NCBI RefSeq assembly: GCF_000003855.2
Contig: NW_003101681.1
Location: 3,949,359 to 4,013,358, forward strand
Source of the DNA: Blastomyces gilchristii SLH14081
Taxonomy: Eukaryota > Ascomycota > Eurotiomycetes > Onygenales > Ajellomycetaceae
Direction: 5' to 3'
DNA: 64,000 nt
The position numbers and the translations under genes are program-made. Positions 1 through 10,810 of this stretch are shown one piece after another. Position 1 is the stretch's first letter. Every line of letters starts with the position of its first letter. The notes beneath the pieces are model-generated. The model had not been told where the DNA came from. It did no database searches and worked only from the letters and a program-made list of their open reading frames with translations.

Positions 1-1020
1 TTTTAAACAAGAAGACACTGATCTTTCTCTCAATTGAGAAGATATGTAGATTGATCAGCAGTTAAAAGCAATGTGCTCTGATCAGTTACAGTTAATACAC
101 ACTTCTTATTAACATTGATCAGTGACTTCTTCAGAAGTGATATCAGGAACTTGAAAGCCTGTTCAGATGACAGAGACTCTTGCTTATATGTAGACATTTG
201 AGTCTACTCAATTCATAGTATCTGCATCATTGTTATTCTTCAGTGTGAGTGTATAAGTTGCTGAAATATAATATCTTCTATCACTGTTCTGTATACTCTT
301 GAGCTTGATAAGATAATCATTTAATGTCTGAAGCTGTGTACAGAAGTCTTTATAAGTCTGGTCTTTGTCTACACTTATAAGAGTCTGTAAGAGTTTGAAA
401 GTTAATGTCTTCTTAAGTATACTAATCTTCATTTAATTCTTTCAAGATTAATCTCCTGCTTCTAGAATTTTAATGTTGAAGTTAGAAATGAATATTATAA
501 GAGAAGTGTTTCTCTGTCAGATACTCTGTAATCAATCTAATACTTTCTGTTGTATAACAGTGTCTTGAAACAGAATATTAAGATATTTGATAATATTATC
601 AGATGTTTGTAACACTGATTCATATGCTTTTATTTATAAATGAAACTTCTGTTTCATACAATTCTTCAATTATTCATTGATATATCAATCTTGATTGATT
701 AGTGAACTGATAGCATCTTCATCTATACTCAGTTTTGTAAGCATTTTCATTCTTTATAATGAGTAGAGAGTGAGATTGAAAGTATTGAAATATACAGAAG
801 TATCTAAGCATTCTTTCAGTGCTTTTATATTCAATTCTGTAGATGTTGAAATTGTCTGAGTTTCTTGTTATAATAATTATTAAATCTCTTTATATTAATG
901 TTGTTAAGTTGCATGTATATCAGCTATTTATTACTGTTGCAATTTCAACATTGCTCAGAGCCACTGTGATATCACTTCTATACTTGTGTTTAAGAGTTCT
1001 CTCATATTATCATTAGACAT
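1..1020 (-). pseudogene. e1 gag pseudogene, partial
   Basis: This is a degenerate Gag (capsid-like) coding region whose 3' end is off the window. The start codon is at 1018-1020 on the minus strand (ATGTCTAATG), the same start as in the copies at 19765 and 27538. Translation is broken mostly by TGA in place of TGG or CGA, with some TAA and TAG. A 74-residue open stretch at 208-432 includes KISILKKTLTFKLLQTL, which also occurs in the other e1 copies. Gag packages the element RNA in cytoplasmic particles; this copy cannot do so. Confidence 0.75.
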
Positions 1021-1325
1021 GATTATCAATTGTCAGATGTGTAATTGTATGAATATCTCATATATCTGAGTGTCAGAACTCTCAGATCTTTTACTGATAT
1101 TCTCTTGTAATATCTTACTCTCTTTATAAGATCTTGTTATAAGGGCCAGGGACAACTGGTGAGCAAGCTTCTATCTGAGAACTCAGTGTCTGCTTTAACT
1201 AAATTGTTTCTCTTTTCTTATGTGTTGTTACACATTCAAATATCTCTTGATGGATAATCATTTCTAATGAGGAGATGATGCATGAATAATTGTTTCTAAT
1301 AAGAAGATGATGAATGTTTTTCTAG

Positions 1326-1639
1326 TGTAAGAGACCTACACTGAATAGATTGATATAATATTGATAGATCTTATATAACAAAGAGAAAAATGTTAGAGAA
1401 GGAAAGAAAGAGAAAGTGTGAGAATCAGCAATTGAAGTGGATATTTATACATGTATATGGTGATGTACGCGGTGGTGCTTCAGAGCGGAAGAATATATGT
1501 GCATTCGTAGCGGCCGAGGATCGGCGATCGGAACATACACGTTCGTGGCAGCCGAGGATCGGCGATCGGGAATGGGGCGGTAGGAATCTATGAAGTGTAC
1601 GGAATAGTCTATATGATTGATCGGGCGCAGCCCGCCACA
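1326..1639 (-). repeat. e1 long terminal repeat (5' LTR of left-edge copy)
   Basis: On the minus strand this LTR begins TGTGGCGGGCTGCGCCCGAT and ends CTCTTACA, like the e1 LTRs at 11872, 24515, 26948, 43234 and 48577. It keeps more CpG than its surroundings. A GC-rich block (GAGGATCGGCGATCGG) occurs twice, near 1515 and 1555. The outer end can form a small GGGC/GCCC hairpin. A TATATAAG-like box lies near the 3' end, as expected for the LTR promoter (inference). Confidence 0.9.
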
Positions 1640-2564
1640 ATATTACTTATATCTCATGAGTATTATACTGGCTTGAATTAAGGTGGAATTTCTGTTCAAG
1701 AGTATGAATAAAGCTGTGAAATTCAGACAATATGTTTTTCTTGTATCTCAGAGAATCTCTGACCTTAATCTCTCTATCTTTATAATAGATGTAGATTTGT
1801 AGAGGCTGCAGTGATAACAGAGTGATTGAAGAGTCTATGTCAAAATGTACAGCAGGTTCAGAAATCTCAGATTTCTGCTAAGATAGAGATGTACACACTC
1901 TAGAGAATGATGTGAAGTTTTCTTCAGAGAATGAGATCAGGTCAGTCTCAGCATGAGTGTATGAAATCATATCAGTCTATTAATGAAGCTTGACTGATTC
2001 AAACTTGTAATCAGATTGAGTAATTCAAATTGTAACATGACAGAACTGAAGTAGTGACTAGTTAGCAGTGTTATATAGAAGAAGTTGTTTAAGAAGTTAT
2101 ATAAGTAAGCTTGACTATCTTGCTTGAATAGTGGGCTCATAGACTACAGGGGTATTATGAGAATATCACAGATATAATACTTAGTATACTAAGAAGATTG
2201 TATGAGGAACATAGTAACTCTTATATATATTTCAGTAGAAGAAAAAACAATTCACTGACTTCTTTAATAAGAAGTCAGCATCTAGTTATTCTATATAGAT
2301 GATGAATGAATACTCTTCTCTTATTTTATGAGTGAGAATAGCTGAAGTGATACCTCAGCAGCATCTCACTATTAAGAAAGAGTAATCTGCTGACCTTGTA
2401 TAGAAGCAGAGTTCTCATATTCATCAATCAGATCTTTCTATAATATATTCAAATGATGTCATAGAGTGGTTAGAAACCAGTTCGGACAGGATGAAATCAT
2501 CTGCATGGAAGCGATGGGCCGTGTGGAACCGCAACAGGGCCTTGGCGCGGCCGGGAGCGTGACA
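1640..2564 (-). mobile_element. e4 Ty3/Gypsy 5' fragment (LTR plus leader), interrupted by e1
   Basis: This is read as the 5' end of a minus-strand e4. The LTR is at 2031-2564, followed (minus direction) by a leader at 2030-1640 that stops where e1 has inserted. The support is that 1641-1700 matches 62957-63020, which abuts e4 gag at 62944. On its other side the LTR abuts e3 gag exactly at tcaag (2565-2569), a site that is uninterrupted in the second e3 copy near 25411. So e4 inserted into e3 and e1 then inserted into this e4. The remainder of e4 should lie left of the window. Confidence 0.6.
2031..2564 (-). repeat. e4-type LTR, GC-rich end preserved
   Basis: This 534-bp repeat is homologous to 50782-51325. 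On the minus strand it starts TGTCACGCTCCCGGCC and ends CATGTTACA, so TG...CA termini are present. The segment 2490-2564 keeps many CpG and CC/GG, whereas the other copy has lost nearly all of them by G-to-A or C-to-T changes. Orientation is inferred from the e4 copy, where a purine-rich tract precedes the LTR on the minus strand. Confidence 0.7.
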
Positions 2565-4335
2565 TCAAGCTAGATAATCTGCTGAAGTCATTATGCTTCA
2601 ATGATAATGAAAAAAATAAAACTGTACTCAGCTAGCTAAGTCAGATATAATTATATTATCAGATCAGGTATAAGCTTATAAACAGACAGTTAACAGAATT
2701 TTAATAAGTCTTAAGATCTATCACATTTCTATATAGCAAAGTGAAGTTATTATAAATAACTATTTAAAAAAATAAATCTCACAGATCTAAAGCAATATTC
2801 ATTCTTATAAATATGAAACAAGTTTTTCAAATAAATATTATATCACTTTGAGAAAGTGAGTATATAAGACATCTATTATAAATACTTTACTAAGTGTAGA
2901 TAAGTGAATAATCTTATATTATACTTCACACACTTCAGTTTACACTATCTTATATTAAATGAGAATCTTTCAATATCTTTCTGTTTATAGATCTTCATTC
3001 ATAATCTTACATCTGAGTTGAGAGTGAAATGAAAATGCTTAAGCTTATAATCAGGTACAGTGAAAGAAGTATATAATATTCTCATTATACAGAAACAAGT
3101 GAGTCAGCTGTGACAGAAAATACTGTAATTAAGTATATCTCAGCAGAGAACAAGTAATCAGACATCTATAATACAAGTCACATACTTAGATATAATGAAT
3201 CTAGACTTGAATGTTATTACTAAAGCATTAAATCCCTCAAAAAAGAGATTCTCTGAGTGAAAATCTTGATATTATAAGCACTGAGCTTGCTTCAACTGCA
3301 GATATCAAAATCATGATATAAAAGATTGCACACAGTATACACAGTCAAGAGAAGTAAGAGAGTTAAAAAACTAGCAGAATCAGTGAGCTCAGAGACACTC
3401 ACAGATATTCTGTGAAAAGTCTTTAAGATAAAAGAGATATCTGTGTTAAATAATTCTCTGAATTCTGTGAATATTAAGAGAAAGCAGGCTTCTGAATAAG
3501 ATGTAGACAAGAATGAAGAAGTGAACATCTATCTCAATATCTTGAGATCTGAAATATTAATATATAGAGAATACTTGAGTAAGAATTAAAAGATGACTAT
3601 AAAAGTGTTAGCAAACACAGAAGCTTGTACACAATATATTGATAATTATATGATTCAAAGATTGAAAGAGGTCTGTTAAGTGAAGAATTCTCAATGTATA
3701 AGATTGTCTGATAACTGATATCTAGTGTTATCTGCAAGAGTAAGATTTCTCTTACACTTCAGAGAATGATCTTGCTATATTTAAACACAAGAGCTGCAGA
3801 ACATGAAATACAATCTTATTCTCAGACTTGATTGATTTCAAAGATTCAATTCAAAGATTCAATGTCAATGATGTATATATCATATGAGATTAACTGATAG
3901 AAAGAAAACAGTTCATACATTTCTATTAATTGATATGAGAAGTACATTTCATGCCTCTGATATAGAAGAATTAAATCTGGTTACACCTTAACAAGCAAAG
4001 AGAATGATTCACAAGATCTCATTTAAAAGCATCTTATATGTCATACAAGACTCAGAAGAGAAGGAAACCAAGATTAAAGATATGTGAGAGAGTAGGTGTA
4101 TGAAGAAACTTCTGAAGAAGTATGAGAAGATCTTCTGAACAGACCTTTCATCAGAATTACTGTCAGAACAAGAATTCATATATGAGATTGACACAGAGGA
4201 CATGAAACTAGTCAATCAAAATGCATACTCTCTGTCACAAACACATCTCAAAGAACAGAAGTGTCAGATCACAGACCTTCTAAAACATAGTCTTATACAA
4301 CTCTTATTAAGCATGTGAGGCGTCTCAGTTGTATT
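2565..4335 (+). pseudogene. e3 gag and start of pol, degenerate
   Basis: This region aligns with the e3 copy at 25411-25743 and 26777-26947. A capsid-like segment with the short motif IQLYYQI(K/R)YKL is readable near 2640-2690 through several stops. The downstream part to the MITE should hold the rest of gag and the protease, but I could not place an intact active-site triad. Most stops are TGA, TAG and TAA that fit C-to-T mutation of sense codons. No functional product is expected. Confidence 0.55.
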
Positions 4336-4841
4336 TAGACTGACCGTGTGACCGTGTCTGAGACCAGGATCAAAATATTTGATGGTCTCATTACCAATTC
4401 AACTGATCCCATTACACTGTTTTAACATTAGATAGTAGTCTCATACTGTCTCAGTGAAACTTACTGTCTACTCTTGTCACATTTTCTAAATAAAACCATG
4501 ATTTCCACTTCTCAATTTAAATTATTTTTATTGCTTTAAATGACTTTAAATCTCATTTGAGTGTTATCAAAAAGTGTTACTTGTTAAAAAATTAAAAATA
4601 GTCTAAAAAAAACCTTAAAATGTCTAAAAATAGTAACTTTATGTCAAGAATGGGACTAAATGAGATCAAATGAGACCACTTTCTTATTTTTTCTAAGTCA
4701 TGGTCTCATTTTGAGATCTGATATATAGTCACTTTGCATGTTTTTTTAATGATTAGTCCCAGCGGGATTCACGCCAAGAAATGTATGAGACCAGATTAAA
4801 TGAAATCAAACATGAAATTCATGGTCCCGGCCGCCAGTCTA
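4336..4841 (-). mobile_element. MITE copy 1 (hAT-like, 8-bp TSD)
   Basis: This is a 506-bp non-coding element with short imperfect terminal inverted repeats (TAGACTGACCG at one end, TAGACTGGCGG at the other), flanked by a perfect 8-bp duplication gttgtatt at 4328-4335 and 4842-4849. Three other copies are at 32721, 53056 and 59622. Strand is relative to the copy at 32721. An 8-bp TSD fits the hAT superfamily, but no transposase is encoded, so the superfamily is inferred. It lies within e3, between gag and reverse transcriptase. Confidence 0.85.
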
Positions 4842-4849
4842 GTTGTATT

Positions 4850-7022
4850 CATGAAAAAGTCAGATGAAGAGTGACAGATGTATATTGATTATTAAGCACT
4901 CAACAAGCTTACAATCAAGAATGAATACTTATTATTATAGATTTAACAATAGTTGAATACAGTTAAAAATACTCAATATCTATTAAAGATTAATATTCTC
5001 TCAGAATACTGATGAATTCATATAGACAAGCTGTCAGTATCATGAACTGTGTTTAATATACAATGAGAGAAGTTTAAATTTCTGATAATATTATTCAATT
5101 TGATAAATGCATCTATCATCTTTTAAACAATGATGAATACAATTTTATATAAACAGAATGAAATCTCATATCTTATATAGCTGAATAATATTCTAGTCTT
5201 CTTTAACTCATACAATGAATATCTGAAGTATCTTAATAAAGTGCTTATAACTCTGACAGAGTATAAGCTCTATATTAAATCAATCAAGTGTGTGTTTGAA
5301 ACAGAAGAGTTGAAGTTTGTGAAATATGTAATGAATGATGACTATATACATTTCATTGCAGAGAAATTGAATATCATAGTGAATTGATTACAGCTGAGAA
5401 ATATATATTATATACAACAGTTTCTTGAATTGATCTCATACTACTGCAGGTTTATCAAAGATTTCACATAAATAACTGTATCATTCTCAGATCTCTTAAG
5501 AGAAATAGATACAAATCTGTGAAAGAAGAAGTTTCATTCAATCATCTGAAATGTCACATGTGAAGAGGCCTTTCCCACACTGAGAGAATATGTGAAAACA
5601 TTCTCAGTGTTTATTCAATCAGATTATGATGAATCTTTCTACATTAAGATAGATGAACCTGAATGAGCTATCAGAAGCACTCTTCTACAGATAGACAAGA
5701 ATAATAAGCTGCACTCAGTGACATATAATGATAGAAAACTATCAGATACTGAGCTCAATTATTCAGTGTATGAAAAGAAATTATTAGCAATTAAGTACAC
5801 ACTAGCATTGTGAGATAGATATATTGACAACAGATATATAATAACAGTGATTATAAATCATAAAAGTCTTATCTATCTACAATCAATGATAAAACCTTTC
5901 AAATATTTAGTATATTAAATCTCAGAGCTTCAAGTGTACAATCTTCATATCAAGTATCAGAAGAGATCAGATACTGTGATATCTGATGTAATTAGTTACA
6001 GATCTGATTTCATAAGTGAGAATTCTGTTAATCAGATATAAGAAAAGTTTCTATTAAATATACTGAGAGAATGCAAGAAATCAGAATGAGAGATTATAAT
6101 AATCTCTCACTTGAAGAATGATAAAGTATCAGATGATAAATATCTTGTAAAGATAGTAGAAGAGATACTTCTGAACTTCAAGCTGAGAAAATTGAAAAAC
6201 AATGTTATACTTTGTTATAATCTAGAATATATAGAAGCTCTCTATCTGAAACATGTATTTAGACATGACTTACTGACTTATATATACAAGGAAACAAGTT
6301 ACTTAGAAAGCTCTGAACTTATAAGTGTACTTAAATCAAGAGTGTACTGATTAAGCATGACTGAGAATATTCAGATATACACTTATAAGTGTCTAAATTA
6401 TCAAGTTATGAAAGAATCTAAGAAAGAATTGAAATATAAGAAAGTGTAATATCAGATAAAGTGTATAATACAACTGTTTAAATAATGAGAGATAGATCTC
6501 ATAGATATATTACTGTAAACACTAAATGAAAATCATTGAATAATCACTGCTATTAACTATGCTACTGACTGATCAGTTATAAAAGCAGTTTCAGAGATGA
6601 CTAAGAAGATAGTGACAAAGTTCTTACATAATAAGATCTATACTAACTATGAAATACTGCACAAGATTCTAACTGATAACAGTGTGAATCTCATAGAAGA
6701 AGTAGTAAGGCATTTCATAAGTCAGTTACAGATAAGATTTCATAGAATAACATTATATTATTTATAAGTAAATGAAAAGATGAAATACTTTCATGAAATT
6801 CTGAATAATATACTGATAAAATATCTAGTGAGCAAGTCTACAAGACTATAAGATAAATATGTTAAGCAGGTGCTATTAGCCACGCGGATTCAGCAGCATG
6901 CAATCTTCCAGTACTCATCATTTCATCTGTTATATGAATTGCATCCGCGCATCTCAGAGAATGCTTTGAAAAAGATGAGAGAGAAAACAGTAGTTGCAGA
7001 TACAACAGCCACACATGCAGCA

Positions 7023-7056
<34 letters not shown>

Positions 7057-8000
7057 TTCCATTATACTCATATGCAAGCGGAGCTTATGATGAGTCCTTG
7101 CGTGATGTTAAATACAGGTCAAGTGTTGATTATACAGGAGGAAATACAGGTGTTGAGACCACGCCAAGATAACAAGAACATAGGAAAATACAAAGGAGTG
7201 ACAATTAGATACATGCGATAATAACTTCCCAGCCCAGGAACATAGAGCGATTCATTGGAGCGATTTGTACACCTCTGTATTTATTAGGAACCTGAGGTGC
7301 TTGAGTTCCGGATTTAATGTATTCTCTGCGGGTTTCGAACCCACGCGCCTTGGTTTCCCACGCCAAGGCGCTACCAGGTGGCCGCATTAACCATTCGGCC
7401 ACCGGGGCCACATGCAGCAGTTACAGACACAGAATCAAGATTGAAAGAGATTAATTATGTATATATTAAAACTAATAAGTTACTTCTGAATCAAGCAATT
7501 TAATTAAAAAGAATACAAGACTCACTAGTTAAGAAATTAAGTCTTATGATAAGAATATGAGTTCTTATATATAATAAGAGTTCTGACAAGTTTCAATCTA
7601 GTTAGTTTAAACTCTATAAAATACTTAAATCACATTCTCTGAGAATATATACATTGAAGGAATCAGAGGAACAGATCTTGCATAACTTAATAAATAATTC
7701 ACATCTTATAGAGACAAAGATATAAGACTTAAATGAATTATAATTATTCACAGCACTATTATCAGTGTTGAAAAAGAAGAGACTTATAATTAAAAAGTCT
7801 CATGAAGTAAGAGAAATCATAGATACTTATAAATTAAATAATCTTACTTCTTCTGATGTTTTTACAATTATAAGAAAAGAATGACAAGAAATGAAGAAAT
7901 CAGATAAATATTATACTTTAATAAGTAATAAGACTATAGCTGACTGTATAATAATATACTATAGACAGTAAGTGTAATACAGTAAAGAGCAGTCTTAAAG
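4850..8000 (+). pseudogene. e3 pol pseudogene (RT, RNase H, integrase)
   Basis: Gypsy-type pol can be read through many stops. RT core remnants lie at 4880-5330. The RT-RNase H junction is near 5405-5480 (motif SYY.RFIKDFT). RNase H is at about 5600-5950. The integrase zinc-binding and core regions run about 6110-6990, including the 79-residue open stretch 6111-6350, the motif NHWIITAINYAT near 6530, and a 100-residue open stretch at 6870-7172 that starts LLATRIQQHA and runs into SINE1a. The integrase C-terminal part resumes at 7424-7770. A patch at 6870-6960 keeps CpG. The order RT-RNase H-IN is that of Ty3/Gypsy. It is non-functional. Confidence 0.75.
7027..7408 (-). mobile_element. SINE1a, tRNA-derived SINE
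   Basis: This 382-bp element on the minus strand begins with a tRNA-like head: A-box TGGCCGAATGG (7391-7401) and B-box GGTTCGAAACC (7331-7341). It ends in an (AAT)n tail at 7027-7055. A perfect 15-bp TSD, cacatgcagcagtta, lies at 7012-7026 and 7409-7423. The second e3 copy near 34820 shows the uninterrupted site. It is far more GC-rich than the host e3, so it either arrived after most RIP or escaped it. Retrotransposition would depend on a LINE (see the shared 3' end with 35790-36866). Confidence 0.92.
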
Positions 8001-10455
8001 TAGCAGACCTATATATGAGTCAGATCAAAGAAGAAAAAGAGATTCAGAGTTGAATTTCACTGTTTACATCAGTTTAATTACAGAGATAATAGAGAATGAA
8101 GCATCTGAAACATCTGCAGACATATGAAATCAAGTCATCTTAATCTCTGAGAATACTCAGAGATTAGATGAGATTAGTTTCAATAAGCTGTTCACTGTAG
8201 TGATCTGAGCAGGTGAAGAGAGACAGTATAATGCATGAGACAGAGTTACAAGAGTGAAAGCTGCTAAACCTAGTCACTGAACACTGTATTATATAGAGAT
8301 TACATAAGAGTAGTGACTAGCAGATAAAGAAAAAGTGTAAGAAAAGAGAAGAGATAATGAATTAATCATTAACTGTAAGAGTCAGCTGTAAAAAGATAAA
8401 TATTATCATATATATCTTATTCATTTTCATATATTACATATTAATCTATTTTCAAACATCACATCATTTAAAAAATGTCAAAATAAAGAAAATTTCAAAA
8501 CTTGAGATCTGTAAGAAATTTAATAGCTGCAAGCTACTCTTATAATAACACTGTACATATCTCTGATTTCTCTATCACTCTGTGTATAACATTAATGTCA
8601 TTTATCACAAGATTGACTGAAATGTTAATATAGAAATGTGTATGCATGCATGTAGAAAAATTGAAGAAGAGCATGAAATCTGCAGAATCAGAAGCCAGAA
8701 CAGAGAAGATGAAGATGAGAGCAACAGAAGAAGAAGAGAACATAGACAGACTGAATAAATAACAGTGAAAGTTATTCAGAGCTGAATACTTATAATCTGA
8801 TATACATACAACCTTCTCTGCAGAGAAGGAAGAGAAAATGACAGAGAAAGCTTAAGAGCAGAAGAGAGTAGTCTTAGCAGTGTTATTATCTTCAGAAATT
8901 AAAATAATCATTGACACTGAAGTAACTAAGAACTATTAGTATATGAAAATACAGAAAACAGAAATAAGAACAGTTACTGAATAAAGATCTGCTAATCTTA
9001 GAGTTGTACACATAATTACAACACATACAAGGCTTCTCAGAAAAAGAGAGAGAGACATGAGATAATGCAGAAAGCAGAATACAGTATATAAACAGCTCAT
9101 TCTCACAATAACATCTGAGACAAGATGTACAAGCCTTACATATACAGATGTAAAAGAGTATGACATTCATATTCTTATTTCTGAAAACTCAGATATTCTT
9201 CACCTGCACAATGAAGTTGAATAACAGACATTAGAGAATAGACTGATACAGATCTATCATATCAAAGAAATTTATCAGAGCAGATGTACCTGTAATATTG
9301 CATTTAACAGCTATAAAAAATTTCTTAGTGTCTGTAGATATCATGACTTTATATATAACAAAGCTCATAACAATTTCCCTTAGAAAAATTGATATTAGAA
9401 GAGAAGATGAAAAATAGAAGACTTACACTCTTAACACTGTTAAGAAGAAAAATAATTCTCTGATATGAATACATAATTGCTTTATTACAAATATTTAAAA
9501 TGCATATAATAATCAGTGTTCATAACTGAGCTTCAGATAGTTATGTTATACACAGTCTTCATACAATAAATTGTTCTAGATATCAGTAAAAAGAATGAGA
9601 GTGTATACACTGAGAAACAAGGTTCACTGAGTCTATACAATATCTTCTTGAAATGAGAAGAGTCAGGAGTAGCAGAGGCAGAAGAGATGAAAGTAGTAGT
9701 AGCAGAGGCAGAAGTGATAACAGCAGAAGTGACAGAAGCAGGAACAGAACTAGCAGAAGTTTAAGAACTGAATGCAGAGACAAGTGTAGAATATTGAGAG
9801 AGAGCAGCAGAGAGAGAAACAGTGGCAGAAAGAGTAGAGAGAGACACAGAAGACTCAGTCACACATGACATGAGCAATTTCTTTATTATCACATTCTCTA
9901 AGTTCTCAATCAATGATTCAATATTGAGGCATTCACTATCATCAGCAGACACAGATCTGTCAACACATGAAGATTCTATATGAATAAAAATATATCAGCA
10001 TCTGCATTCATATAAAATCATATCAGAAAACACAATCAGATGCCTGCTGAGAAGAAAAGAGTTGATAATGTATAAGAACATGAAGAAGATATATCTTTCA
10101 CAATAATATATTCTGATAATTGTTAGAAAAACAAGTTCTGATCACATTTCACAATGCATTTCACTTACTGTTAACAAACTGCCTGGTATGAGCACTACAA
10201 TGACACTTGTTATAGAAACAGAGAGTCATCATCAGAAACATATACAATGTGATAGATGAACAGATTGAAAAGAGCTTAATAAAGAGAAAACAGAAATCTT
10301 GTATGAGATAATAATATTTAATAATGACAATAATAGAGATAATGATTAAAACATGAAAAAGTTAGTGAATAAGTAATGTAAAATAGTGAAAGCTTCTCTA
10401 AGAGCAGCTTACATTATAATCATGTAAGTGTGACTGAATCTGATGAAGAAGAATT
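8001..10455 (+). other. Post-pol region of e3, function unknown
   Basis: This AT-rich stretch follows the e3 integrase. The first part (to about 8370) aligns with 35450-35770 of the second copy; the rest has no partner in the window. The plus-strand frame around 8650-9160 would encode a charged, Glu/Lys/Arg-rich, coiled-coil-like sequence broken by stops. Codons at 9653-9868 are Arg/Ser-rich. I recognise no domain. It could be an extra 3' reading frame of e3, another inserted element, or non-coding sequence. Confidence 0.35.
9650..9870. repeat. Purine-rich low-complexity tract
   Basis: This is a long run of AG-rich imperfect triplets built on gtagcagaggcagaag-like units. The plus strand would read Arg/Ser-rich (71 residues open at 9653-9868), and the minus strand Leu/Ser-rich. 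Both open frames are consequences of composition. It could be the remnant of a basic Gag tail or a simple repeat. It has no clear partner elsewhere in the window. Confidence 0.5.
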
Positions 10456-10620
10456 TGATTCAGAAGAATGTACAACTGGCAGATAATATTATAACTGCTT
10501 CTGAACACACTTACAAATGTAAAGAGACTCTAGCAGCCACTAATTAATCTGGTAGAACATATATAAGAAGCCAGCGTAAGCCTGTAATCTTACGCTGGCT
10601 CAAGCAACCTTTGAATCACA
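10456..10620 (+). repeat. Short LTR-like repeat, copy a (probable e3 3' LTR)
   Basis: This 165-bp sequence is directly repeated at 11406-11568. It starts TGATTCAGAAGAATG and ends TTTGAATCACA (TG...CA). It contains a TATATAAG box at about 10559 and, right after it, a perfect 12-bp inverted repeat. A purine-rich run (gatgaagaagaa) lies just upstream, as a polypurine tract would. No matching TSD was found, as expected if the two copies belong to different elements. The sequence to its right is an e1 fragment, which would be the insertion target. Confidence 0.6.
10569..10600. other. Perfect 12-bp hairpin in LTR-like repeat
   Basis: The arm AGCCAGCGTAAG at 10569-10580 is exactly complementary to CTTACGCTGGCT at 10589-10600, with an 8-nt loop. 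It sits about 10 bp downstream of a TATATAAG box, so it would lie at the 5' end of an LTR transcript. In the second copy (11516-11547) the arms have been eroded but the loop bases CTGTAAT remain. Confidence 0.8.
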
Positions 10621-10810
10621 AGATAATAGTTCAGATTATTAACTTTGTATATATAAGCATTTTCATCTTGATATTCTTCAACATTAATGTCTAGTTTTAT
10701 CATGTAATGAGTGTGAACATCTCTTGAGTTATTAAATCTCATAAGAAGTCAGAGTTTCAGTAAGAGAATATACTGAAGATTACAGTGTCTTACAACTCAA
10801 GATTGAATCA
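10621..10810 (-). pseudogene. e1 protease-region fragment
   Basis: This minus-strand fragment is homologous to 46775-46965 of the complete e1 (start of pol, aspartic protease region). It begins immediately after the LTR-like repeat and ends where repeat R starts. Only about 190 bp remain and no active-site motif is included. It is a relic of an older e1 copy, broken by later insertions. Confidence 0.65.

Larger units (their letters stand above)
1..1639 (-). mobile_element. e1 Ty3/Gypsy element, 5' part, cut by the window edge
   Basis: This is the 5' part of an e1 element on the minus strand. It holds the 5' LTR (1326-1639), an untranslated leader (about 1021-1325) and most of gag (1-1020). 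The rest lies beyond the left edge. Identity rests on alignment by eye with the complete e1 at 43234-48885: the same LTR termini, the same leader with repeated TTAGAAATGATTATTCA-like blocks, and the same gag. The flank at 1640-1644 (atatt) would be one TSD; its partner is outside the window. The insertion lies inside an e4 leader, because 1641-1700 matches 62957-63020. Confidence 0.85.
2565..10620 (+). mobile_element. e3 Ty3/Gypsy element, copy 1
   Basis: This is a degenerate plus-strand Gypsy element: gag from 2565, MITE1 at 4336-4841, RT/RNase H/integrase at about 4850-7800 with SINE1a inserted at 7027-7408, a ~2 kb post-pol region, and a probable 3' LTR at 10456-10620. Its 5' end was displaced by the e4 insertion at 2564/2565. 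Co-linearity with the second copy (25411-25743, 26777-26947, 33227-35789) supports the extent to about 8370. Beyond that, assignment to e3 is inference, based on the LTR-like repeat at 10456 and the purine-rich run just before it. Confidence 0.65.

Noticed and set aside
7020..7172. Coding frames at 6870-7172 and 6994-7221 as independent genes
   Set aside because: They run from e3 integrase into the SINE1a tail, where (tta)n encodes Ile or Leu runs. Fusion of unrelated elements, not a gene.
9583..9868. Arg/Ser-rich or Leu/Ser-rich protein
   Set aside because: The open frames come from a purine-rich low-complexity tract and exist in several frames on both strands.
9650..9870. CRISPR-like array
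   Set aside because: Repeats are imperfect, AG-rich and without spacers; no cas genes are present, and the window is eukaryotic.
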